Source: Clostridiales bacterium (GTDB lineage: Bacteria; Bacillota; Clostridia; Lachnospirales; Lachnospiraceae). From it: a stretch of DNA of 64,000 bases. The DNA lies in the NCBI GenBank assembly GCA_021199255.1, contig JAJQIK010000018.1, positions 88,691 through 152,690 of the forward strand, given 5' to 3'. How positions within the stretch are numbered: position 1 is the first letter of the stretch; every line of letters begins with the position of its first letter. Below the pieces are notes generated by a model. The model was not told where the DNA came from, made no database searches, and was given only the letters and a program-made list of their open reading frames with translations. Shown piece after piece: positions 44,168-51,631 of this stretch. A program made the position numbers and the translations under genes.

Positions 44168-45468
44168 GTGTCTTTAAATCCTCCTCCCTGAGATGAATTA
44201 ACAATAAATGAATCCGGATTTCTGGAAAATCTTGTCAGGCCGCTTTTCCAGACAAGAGGCTCGTCCGCCATCAGCACAAAGGCTCTGAGATCCGCCTTGC
44301 GCGGTACGGGCTCGCTGCCCTCCAGAATATCGATATCCAGAAAATCAATGACCTCCTGGGCGATAAACCTTCTGGGCTCCGCCTTAAGCAGCGCGATAAA
44401 ATCCTCCTTCTGGCTGGCCGTCATGGAAGAGCCGAACACCACGCCATAGCCTCCCGCTTCCGCCACGTCCTTCAGCACCAGCTTATCAAAGTTTTCCAGC
44501 ACATATTTCATATCCTCCTCATAGAAAGGAAGATAGGTCGGCGCATTATGTAAGATCGGTTCCTCGTCCAGATAATATCGAATCATTTTCGGCACGAAAT
44601 AATAGATGCCCTTATCGTCCGCCACGCCATTGCCCGGCGCGTTTAAGAGCGCCACATTGCCCTTGCGGTACACATCATAAATATGGGGGATACCGATTAC
44701 GGATTCCGGGTTAAAGTTCATGGGATCTAAGTATTCGTCTGAAATTCTGCGGTATACGGCTCCGACCCGTTCTAATTCTCCGCTATAGGTCACATAATAC
44801 AGCTTGTCGTCCACTACCCTAAGCTCCGAACCGTTGACCAGATGCGCCCCCGTTTTTTCCGCCAGATAAGAGTGTTCAAAATATGCCGCGTTATATCTGC
44901 CCGGAGTGAGAATGACCGTATGCCCGCCCACATTGACATAATCCAGCGTACGCCTGAGCAATCTGGCATAATTCCGATTATCCTCCAGCTTCGTATTCTG
45001 GAAGGTAAGAGGGCTGCTCCGTCTGCACAGTTCTCTGGCTATCATCGGATAAGAGGCTCCCGACGGCACCCGCAGATTGTCCTCCAGAATATACCATTCC
45101 TTATCCTTTCCCTGTACCAGATCGATCCCGGAAATATGGGAATAGATATCCTTCGGCGGACAAACGCCCTCGCACTCCGCCATATATCCGCTGGAAGCGT
45201 AAATGAAATCCTCCGGCACCACCTTATCCCTGACAATCTGCTTTTTACTGTAAATATCCTTCAGAAAAAGGTTCAGCGCTTTCACTCTCTGCTTCAAGCC
45301 CTTTTCCAGATAAGAAAACTCTTCCTTCTCAATAACGCGGGGAATCGCGTCAAAGGGAAACAACTGCTCCTTAAAGGTATTATTCTTATAAATACCAAAC
45401 TTTACTCCGTACCGCGCCAGCAATTCATTCACCGTATCGGTGTGTTCCAGCAAATCCAAATCATACAT
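44149..45468 (-). CDS. Circularly permuted type 2 ATP-grasp protein (DUF404/DUF407)
   Basis: A 439-residue enzyme of the circularly permuted ATP-grasp group, predicted to form peptide or amide bonds with ATP. Recognisable blocks: YILEDNLRVPSGASYPMI near residue 155, RRISDEYLDPMNF, VALLNAPGNGVADDKGIY, LVLKDVAEAGGYGVVFG and FIAQEVI. The frame is open 31 codons further upstream, but GGAGG lies seven bases before the ATG at 45466-45468, which gives MYDLDLLEHTD. It opens an operon with alpha-E, transglutaminase and two aspartoacylase-like genes. Its product is unknown. Confidence 0.88.
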   Translation of the reverse strand: MYDLDLLEHTDTVNELLARYGVKFGIYKNNTFKEQLFPFDAIPRVIEKEEFSYLEKGLKQRVKALNLFLKDIYSKKQIVRDKVVPEDFIYASSGYMAECEGVCPPKDIYSHISGIDLVQGKDKEWYILEDNLRVPSGASYPMIARELCRRSSPLTFQNTKLEDNRNYARLLRRTLDYVNVGGHTVILTPGRYNAAYFEHSYLAEKTGAHLVNGSELRVVDDKLYYVTYSGELERVGAVYRRISDEYLDPMNFNPESVIGIPHIYDVYRKGNVALLNAPGNGVADDKGIYYFVPKMIRYYLDEEPILHNAPTYLPFYEEDMKYVLENFDKLVLKDVAEAGGYGVVFGSSMTASQKEDFIALLKAEPRRFIAQEVIDFLDIDILEGSEPVPRKADLRAFVLMADEPLVWKSGLTRFSRNPDSFIVNSSQGGGFKDTWVLSQ

Positions 45469-45559
45469 AGACATTCCTCCCATTCTCCCTGCGGTTTTTG
45501 CACCTTTCCCATAAGCAGCTTCGAAATGCCTTACATTTTGGTTTCTGCTTATACGCGCC

Positions 45560-45591
45560 AAAAAGGCGCTCTGCTTCCCGCAGAACGCCTT
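45560..45591 (-). terminator. Intrinsic terminator inside the ATP-grasp operon leader
   Basis: Arms 45563-45574 (AAGGCGCTCTGC) and 45580-45591 (GCAGAACGCCTT) pair with one G-U around a five-base loop and are followed on the minus strand by five uracils. It lies about 55 bases after the predicted start of transcription and about 90 bases before the ATP-grasp start codon, so it would end most transcripts unless read-through is regulated. It may also terminate the secDF transcript. Confidence 0.85.
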
Positions 45592-45647
45592 CGTTCATCA
45601 TTTTCGTATCCGTTCCATCGCTGGACAGATCGTTTATTCTTTAATTG
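45592..45647 (-). ncRNA. Structured leader RNA or small RNA before the ATP-grasp operon
   Basis: Between the promoter and the terminator lies a hairpin (45608-45630) of nine pairs with one bulged A and a GCGA tetraloop on the minus strand, then a short A-rich linker. Together with the terminator this gives an RNA of about 88 bases. It may be a stand-alone small RNA or the sensor part of an attenuator. It does not match a riboswitch class I know. A 46-codon open frame starting near 45600 on the minus strand runs through the terminator and stops at the ATP-grasp start; its ribosome site is weak. Confidence 0.45.
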
Positions 45648-45653
45648 TATACA

Positions 45654-45682
45654 ATGATACATCTATACCATTTCTTTGTCAA
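45654..45682 (-). promoter_or_regulatory. Strong promoter of the ATP-grasp operon leader
   Basis: Minus-strand -35 TTGACA (45677-45682, perfect) and -10 TATCAT (45654-45659) with a 17-base spacer, beginning 16 bases after the secDF stop codon. Confidence 0.75.
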
Positions 45683-45698
45683 TATCAAATGATCAATT

Positions 45699-47960
45699 TC
45701 ATTTTTTCTTTTTGACAAATTTGGTGCGGAACACAAACCACAGCGCGCCGGTCAGGCAGATGGAGGAATAAGTACCGCATATAATACCCACCATCAGCGG
45801 AAGGGCAAATTCCCTGATAGACGACACGCCGAATACTTCCAGCGCCGCTACCATAAAGAAGGTTGTCAGGGAAGTAAAAATACTTCTGGACAAGGTCTGG
45901 GAAATACTGGCATTGACCATCTCCTGCAAATCCTCTTTCTTTTTCATGCCCCTCAGATTCTCGCGAATCCGGTCGAAAATAACAATCGTCGCGTTGATTG
46001 AGTAACCCACAATCGTCAGCATACAGGCGATAAAGGTGCTGCCCACGGATACCCTTGCCACCGCGTAGAACGCCAATACGACAAACACATCGTGCAGCAG
46101 CGCGATAACGCTGCTGGCGCCGAAGCGGATATCCTTAAACCGAAACCAGATATAGAGGAGCATCAGCACTGCCGCTACGATAATCGCTTTCACTGCGTCC
46201 GCCTGCATCTCGGAGCTGATCGTCGCGCTGATGGTTTCCGCCGTGATACTGCTCTCGTCCACGCCGAACTGGCTAACCATAAGCTCCGCAAATTCCTCCC
46301 GTTCTTCCACGTTCAGAGTCCGCGTCTTAATAATAACCTGATTGGAGCCCGCCACCTTCGTGGTCTGCACGTTGCCGTCCCCTGTAATCTCCTCCACATA
46401 AGGAACGATCTGCGCGTCGATCTCCTCAAGGCTCATATCCTCATTCAGAGTCATGGTTGTCGAAGTACCGCCCACAAAATCCAGACTGTAATTCAGGGGC
46501 ATGCCCATCTGCGACTGGTTGATTCCCATGACCACAAAGCCCGCCAGAATCACTGCGGCAGAAAGCCCGAAGAATACATATCTTTTGGATAAGAAAGGAA
46601 TGGTCTTTCTCTCCTTACCCACACCGTAAGCCTTTTCGCCCTGAATCCCCAGTCCATAGAAAATCCTGATTAAAAACCGGGTAACCACCAATGCCGTAAA
46701 CATGGATAATACAATCCCCAGCATCAGGGTGATGGAAAAGCCCTTGATGGTGCCGCTGCCCATAAAATAGAGCACCACTGCCGCGATAAAGGTTGTGATA
46801 TTGCCGTCCAGGATCGCCGATAACGCCTTGCTGAAACCAATCTTTACCGCCGACTGCACCGTCTTGCCCGTGGCCAGTTCTTCACGGATACGGGCAAAAA
46901 TAATCACGTTCGCGTCTACCGCCATACCCACGCCCAGAATAATACCGGCAATACCGGGAAGCGTCAGCGTCGCCTCGAAAGCGTACAACAGGATAATCAT
47001 TAACTCCATGTAAAGAACCAACGCCAGGGAAGCCGCCAGGCCGCAGATATAATATACTCCAATCATAAAGACAGCCACCAGCGCAAAACCCACTGCCGCT
47101 GCGATCAGGCTGCTCTCAATGGCTGCGGAGCCCAGTTGGGCGCCTACCACGTTGGAGCGCAGTTCCTCCAGCTCCAGCTTCAGGCCGCCGATCCGGATAG
47201 TAGAGGCAAGCTGCTCCGCCTCCGCGGCGCTGCTCTGTCCCGTAATCACCGCGTTGCCGTCTGTGATGGCCGCCTGTACATTGGGTACGCTGACAAACTC
47301 ATCGTCATAATAAATAGCAATAGTCTCTCCATTTGCATAAGCCTTGGTGGTAGCCTCCGCGAAAGCCTCCGTGCCCTCTTCATTAAACGACAGGCTGACT
47401 ACATACTCCAGATTGCCCATAGAATCCTGCTGGGTTTTGGCCTGGGCGCTCTCCACCTCCGTACCGGATAACACAATGGAGCCGTCCTCCTGCAACTCTT
47501 CCAGCGTCTTGGTCAGTTCATAGGCAGCGCTGATCATACCGTCGTCGTCCGCCTGATAAGAAAGATCATAGTTGAGATTGCCCTCGCTGTCCGTCTCGGA
47601 AATAAAATACAGACTGCCCGGCTTCCCCAGCTCCTCCAGAATCACATTGGCGTCGGACACACCCGGAATCTCAATGTTGATCCGGTCGCTGCCCTCCTGG
47701 TACACCTGGGCTTCGGTACTATAGGCGTCTACACGCTGCTGCAGCTTGTAGATGGTATCGCTCATATCCTCCGCGCTGGGTTCCTCGTCTCCCACTACCT
47801 GATAGGTAATGCTGACGCCGCCCGCCAGATCCAATCCCAGCTTAATGCTGGAGGCTGAGCCTGAACGATCCGAACCTACGCCAAAGACCGCCGTATACCC
47901 CAGCAGGCCAAGGATCAGAACAAACACAATCAGACTGACAACCGCTCTGCTCTTTTTCAT
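45699..47960 (-). CDS. secDF: Protein translocase subunit SecDF (fused)
   Basis: A 753-residue membrane protein that uses the proton gradient to pull secreted proteins through SecYEG. It combines SecD (LGLDLAGGVSITYQV near residue 42, large P1-like domain, six helices with GMAVDANVIIFARIREEL) and SecF (YSLDFVGGTSTTM near residue 492, second set of helices with GYSINATIVIFDRIREN). The fusion of SecD and SecF is common in Firmicutes. Its start overlaps the SCIFF maturase stop by four bases, so the three genes are likely one operon. Confidence 0.95.
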   Translation of the reverse strand: MKKSRAVVSLIVFVLILGLLGYTAVFGVGSDRSGSASSIKLGLDLAGGVSITYQVVGDEEPSAEDMSDTIYKLQQRVDAYSTEAQVYQEGSDRINIEIPGVSDANVILEELGKPGSLYFISETDSEGNLNYDLSYQADDDGMISAAYELTKTLEELQEDGSIVLSGTEVESAQAKTQQDSMGNLEYVVSLSFNEEGTEAFAEATTKAYANGETIAIYYDDEFVSVPNVQAAITDGNAVITGQSSAAEAEQLASTIRIGGLKLELEELRSNVVGAQLGSAAIESSLIAAAVGFALVAVFMIGVYYICGLAASLALVLYMELMIILLYAFEATLTLPGIAGIILGVGMAVDANVIIFARIREELATGKTVQSAVKIGFSKALSAILDGNITTFIAAVVLYFMGSGTIKGFSITLMLGIVLSMFTALVVTRFLIRIFYGLGIQGEKAYGVGKERKTIPFLSKRYVFFGLSAAVILAGFVVMGINQSQMGMPLNYSLDFVGGTSTTMTLNEDMSLEEIDAQIVPYVEEITGDGNVQTTKVAGSNQVIIKTRTLNVEEREEFAELMVSQFGVDESSITAETISATISSEMQADAVKAIIVAAVLMLLYIWFRFKDIRFGASSVIALLHDVFVVLAFYAVARVSVGSTFIACMLTIVGYSINATIVIFDRIRENLRGMKKKEDLQEMVNASISQTLSRSIFTSLTTFFMVAALEVFGVSSIREFALPLMVGIICGTYSSICLTGALWFVFRTKFVKKKK

Positions 47961-49354
47961 AATCCATTCTCCTTTTCTTCATCGGCAAGCGCCGCTTTTA
48001 TCATAATTGCACACTCAATTCTCTTTCTCTGCAATTCGCAGCCAATCTCATAGGAACCGTTGATATTTCCGCTGAAATGATAAGCGTTGGCCGCACAGCC
48101 GCCGCTGCAGTAAAACTTCGCGAAGCAATCCCTGCACTGCTCCTTCGCATAGACGTTACAGCCCTGAAAGGTATCCCGAATGTCGGTGCGGACAATCCCC
48201 TCGTCCACATTTCCCATCAGAAAATCCTCCTGCCCCACAAACTGATGACAGGGATAAAAATCTCCCCAGGGGGTAACGGCCAGATACTCCGTACCGGAGC
48301 CGCAGCCGGATAAGCGCTTCGCCACACAGGGGCCGCCCTCTAAATCTATCATAAAATGGAAGAAATTAAAACCGTTTCCTTCCTTTTTCCTCTTAATGTA
48401 CTCCAGCGCCAGCTTATCATATTCCTCCAGAATACGGGGAACATCTTCCTTTCTGATGGCGTAATCCTCCGTATCGTCAGCCACCACTGGCTCCACGGAA
48501 ATCTGTTCAAACCCCTCATCCGCCAGATGCTTTACATCTTCCGCAAAGTCCAGATTGTTGCGGGTAAAGGTTCCCCGCACATAGTAGTTCATCTGGTTCC
48601 TGCTCTCGGCAACCCTCTTATACTTTGGAACCACCTCATCATAGCTTCCCTGGCCGCCTCTGTGGGGACGCATGAGATCATGAATCTCCTTTCGCCCGTC
48701 TATGCTCAGCACAATATTCGCCATTTCTTTGTTGGCAAATTCCAGAATCTCCTCATCCAGCAGGACGCCGTTCGTAGTCAGCGTAAAGCGGAATTTCTTA
48801 TGATGCGGCTCCTCCAGGCTTCTGCCATAGGCCACCAGATCTTTGACCACCTGCCAGTTCATCAGCGGCTCGCCACCGAAGAAATCCACCTCCAGATTCA
48901 CCCGGTTCCCGGAATTGGCCACAAGAAAATCCAGGGCCTTCTTCCCCACCTCAAAGCTCATCAGCGCGCGTCTCCCATGATATTCCCCTTCCTCTGCAAA
49001 ACAATATCTGCAGGCCAGGTTACAGTCATGGGCGATATGCAGGCACAATGCCTTGACCACGGTCTGCCTGTCCCGAAACTCCCCGATATATTTCTCGTAG
49101 ATATCTTCTGTAAAAAGCTGCCCCGCTTCCTTTAATTGCAAAAGCTCTTCCACGGTTTCCGCCGCCTCGGAAAGTCCTATGCCCAACCGGAAAGCCACCT
49201 CCCCGGCAAGCCTGTCCCGAGCTTCCACCCCTTGGCCAAGCAGTTCCTCTACTATCGGAATCGCCTGATATGCGGTTTCATCTACCACATGAACACATCC
49301 GCTGTTGACATCCAGCACGATGCGGTATCCGTTGCTTCTATATTGATGTATCAC
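47957..49354 (-). CDS. scfB: SCIFF radical-SAM maturase
   Basis: A 465-residue radical-SAM/SPASM enzyme that forms thioether cross-links in the SCIFF peptide. An N-terminal peptide-binding domain (residues 1-90) precedes CNLACRYC with cluster cysteines Cys111, Cys115 and Cys118; the C-terminal SPASM domain carries further cysteines (CGSG, YPCHQF, CRDCFAKFYCSGGC). The start is a GTG at 49352-49354 with AGGAG seven bases upstream. The substrate gene lies directly upstream and secDF directly downstream, the usual order in Clostridia. Confidence 0.95.
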   Translation of the reverse strand: MIHQYRSNGYRIVLDVNSGCVHVVDETAYQAIPIVEELLGQGVEARDRLAGEVAFRLGIGLSEAAETVEELLQLKEAGQLFTEDIYEKYIGEFRDRQTVVKALCLHIAHDCNLACRYCFAEEGEYHGRRALMSFEVGKKALDFLVANSGNRVNLEVDFFGGEPLMNWQVVKDLVAYGRSLEEPHHKKFRFTLTTNGVLLDEEILEFANKEMANIVLSIDGRKEIHDLMRPHRGGQGSYDEVVPKYKRVAESRNQMNYYVRGTFTRNNLDFAEDVKHLADEGFEQISVEPVVADDTEDYAIRKEDVPRILEEYDKLALEYIKRKKEGNGFNFFHFMIDLEGGPCVAKRLSGCGSGTEYLAVTPWGDFYPCHQFVGQEDFLMGNVDEGIVRTDIRDTFQGCNVYAKEQCRDCFAKFYCSGGCAANAYHFSGNINGSYEIGCELQRKRIECAIMIKAALADEEKENGL

Positions 49355-49498
49355 AATAGTTCTCCTAACCGACGGCTGTCCCGCCGCATTTTCGGAGCCA
49401 AAACACTTCGACTTCCATCTTTAGTTTATACGCATAATAAGCAGCGACTGGAATCGCTGCTTATGGTTATTATCTTTATAAGCGAAGACAAAACCCTC

Positions 49499-49642
49499 TT
49501 ATCTTGCCTTTTCACAGCTCTGATTGCCTACTGTGCAGGAAGTCTTGCAGGCAGACTGGCAAGATGTCTGACATTCGCCGCAGCCGCCCTTCTTCATGGA
49601 TTCCTTTAAATCTCTTGTCGTTAAAGTCTTAATATGTTTCAT
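49499..49642 (-). CDS. scfA: SCIFF peptide precursor (six cysteines in forty-five)
   Basis: A 47-residue ribosomal peptide with a leader (MKHIKTLTTRDLKESMKKGG) and a cysteine-rich core: Cys at 21, 24, 28, 32, 36 and 43. This is the SCIFF pattern, a peptide nearly universal in Clostridia and modified by the neighbouring radical-SAM enzyme. AGGAGG lies seven to eight bases before the ATG at 49640-49642; the open frame extends further upstream but is not needed. Its biological role is not settled. Confidence 0.93.
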   Translation of the reverse strand: MKHIKTLTTRDLKESMKKGGCGECQTSCQSACKTSCTVGNQSCEKAR

Positions 49643-49713
49643 CGATTGTTCCTCCTTATGTCGCTCACGGTGTGATATCCTCCGACACGCAGACGATATC
49701 CACAACTTTCTGT

Positions 49714-49719
49714 AGTATA
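49714..49719 (-). promoter_or_regulatory. Possible -10 element of the SCIFF operon promoter
   Basis: TATACT on the minus strand, about 72 bases before the SCIFF start; no good -35 is seen at 17 bases. The rest of 49643-49822 holds an A/T-rich inverted repeat (49755-49799). Confidence 0.3.
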
Positions 49720-49754
49720 CCATAGTTTTTACCGGTCGAAAAGTGTTTTATCGT

Positions 49755-49799
49755 TTTTTCCGCGAAAAATTTTTCCCTCAAAATTTTTTTGCGGAAAAA
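49755..49799. repeat. A/T-rich inverted repeat after the TIGR04086-like gene
   Basis: TTTTTCCGC (49755-49763) and GCGGAAAAA (49791-49799) are exact complements around an A/T core with runs of A and T. It lies just downstream of the small membrane protein gene and may act as its terminator, although the exit side has adenines instead of uracils. It resembles the repeat at 4332-4367 in sequence. Confidence 0.5.
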
Positions 49800-49822
49800 T
49801 TCTCTCTTTTGCAGCGAACCCG

Positions 49823-50197
49823 TCAGCTCAGCATCCCGCCCAACATTCCGCTGCCGGCGCAGAGGAAGAAAACGGTCAGCATATTGCCTGCCACGGCCTC
49901 CGCCCCCCTGTTGACAATCAGGGAAACAAGCACCAGAATCACATAATAGGCAATCCCCATGGCCAGTCCCCACACAAACCTTCTTCTGGCGGCTCTTTTA
50001 CCGGCCAGCAGCCCCGCCAGGAAGGTTACCGCTACGTAAATCACAATAATACAGACAGACACAATCTTTTCAGACATGCCGAACCGATATAACAAAAAGG
50101 CAAGCAGCAAAAGCAGCCCCGCCGTGAGAACGTATGCCGCCAACATACATTTAGTAATAAAAATCACTTTTTCCGCATAAATTTCCCTTTTTCCCAT
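49823..50197 (-). CDS. Small four-helix membrane protein (TIGR04086-like)
   Basis: A 124-residue membrane protein with four hydrophobic segments (about 12-35, 42-65, 73-95 and 100-122) and a GxLGGM-type C-terminus (GSGMLGGMLS). Such proteins are often found next to SCIFF and secDF in Clostridia, which is why I name TIGR04086; the function is unknown. The ATG at 50195-50197 has GGAGG five bases upstream, whereas the earlier in-frame ATG would overlap that site. Confidence 0.7.
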   Translation of the reverse strand: MGKREIYAEKVIFITKCMLAAYVLTAGLLLLLAFLLYRFGMSEKIVSVCIIVIYVAVTFLAGLLAGKRAARRRFVWGLAMGIAYYVILVLVSLIVNRGAEAVAGNMLTVFFLCAGSGMLGGMLS

Positions 50198-50320
50198 ACT
50201 TTCCTCCATTCCATTTCCGCACCGTTCTCTAAAATATATTCGCCGACGGGGAAAAACTTGACAGATACTTCGATTCCATAGTAATATTTTACATCATAAG
50301 CATAAGGAGTGAATATTTCA

Positions 50321-51613
50321 TTGGATACCACAGGTGTCATACAAATCACAGCGTTAATCATTCTCGTCATGTTATCCGCGTTTTTCTCTTCCGCCGAAAC
50401 GGCGTTCTCCACAGTCAATCGTGTACGGCTTCGTACACTTGCCCAGGAAGACCACAAAGGAGCCCTGCGGGTTCTGCATATCTTAGACCAATATGGCAAA
50501 ATGCTCAGCGCGATTCTTATTGGCAATAACATCGTCAATATTTCCGCCTCTTCCGTCGCTACCACCTTTGCCATCAGGGTCTGGGGAAGCCACGCGGTAG
50601 GCATTATCACCGGGGTGCTGACCCTCGTCGTCTTAATGTTCGGCGAGATCGTACCAAAAACCTGGGCAATGCAGAAAGCGGAAGTGATCACCCTGCTGTA
50701 CAGCGGGCCTATCCGCACACTGATGACGCTCCTGACCCCCGTCATCTTTCTGGTGGACAAAATCTCCGGCTGGATTCTCCGCCTGTTACATATTCATTCC
50801 GACGGGAACAATATGAGTATCAGCGAAACCGAATTGAAAACCTATGTGGACGTAAGCCATGAGGGCGGCGCGATTGAATCGGAAGAGCGGGAAATGATTT
50901 ATAATATATTTGACTTCGGAGACACCGTTGCCAAGGACATCATGATTCCCAGAATCCAAATGACCACGGTTCCTCTGGACGCCACCTATCAGGAGCTGCT
51001 GTCCACCTTTCAGGAATCCATGTTTACGCGGATTCCCGTATATGACGACGATCCCGACCATATCATCGGTCTGGTCAATATCAAGGACTTTATTCTGGTA
51101 AAGGATAAAGAAAAGTTCCAGCTCAAAAAGCTTCTGCGGGACGCTTATTACACTTATGAATATAAGAAAATATCCGATCTGCTGATGGAAATACGGGAAA
51201 AATCCTATAATATCGCTTTCGTGCTAAGCGAGTACGGAACCACCGTCGGTATGATTACCATGGAAGATATGATGGAAGAATTAGTGGGTGAAATCCGGGA
51301 CGAGTATGACGACGACGAGGAAGAGCTGATTCAGCAGACCGCCGAAGACGCTTATCTGGTAGAGGGCGGCATGAAGCTGGACGATATCAACGACGCTTTG
51401 GATATCGAAATGGATTCTGAGGACTACGACTCCGTGGGCGGCCTGATGATCGAAAAGCTGGAACGGCTTCCTGACGACCAGGAAACCATCGTGTTAGACA
51501 ACGGCATCTCCCTGCAGGCATGCGGTATTCAGGATAACCGTATTCTGAAAGTGCTGATTACCCTGCCCGCAGACGAGACGCCAGCGGAAGAAGCCCCTGA
51601 GGAGACGAGCTGA
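50321..51613 (+). CDS. CNNM/CorC-type transporter with CBS domains (hemolysin-like)
   Basis: A 430-residue protein: an N-terminal DUF21 membrane domain with about four helices (SAFFSSAETAFSTVNR, LIGNNIVNI), two CBS domains (about 200-320) and a C-terminal CorC/HlyC transporter-associated domain. The family is linked to magnesium or other divalent cation efflux and to membrane stability. I choose the TTG at 50321 (GGAG eleven bases upstream, MDTTGVIQ family start); the GTG at 50309 touches the ribosome site and is less likely. It is on the plus strand, divergent from the small membrane gene. Confidence 0.87.
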   Translation: MDTTGVIQITALIILVMLSAFFSSAETAFSTVNRVRLRTLAQEDHKGALRVLHILDQYGKMLSAILIGNNIVNISASSVATTFAIRVWGSHAVGIITGVLTLVVLMFGEIVPKTWAMQKAEVITLLYSGPIRTLMTLLTPVIFLVDKISGWILRLLHIHSDGNNMSISETELKTYVDVSHEGGAIESEEREMIYNIFDFGDTVAKDIMIPRIQMTTVPLDATYQELLSTFQESMFTRIPVYDDDPDHIIGLVNIKDFILVKDKEKFQLKKLLRDAYYTYEYKKISDLLMEIREKSYNIAFVLSEYGTTVGMITMEDMMEELVGEIRDEYDDDEEELIQQTAEDAYLVEGGMKLDDINDALDIEMDSEDYDSVGGLMIEKLERLPDDQETIVLDNGISLQACGIQDNRILKVLITLPADETPAEEAPEETS

Positions 51614-51631
51614 CGAGGCTCCCCCTGCGGC

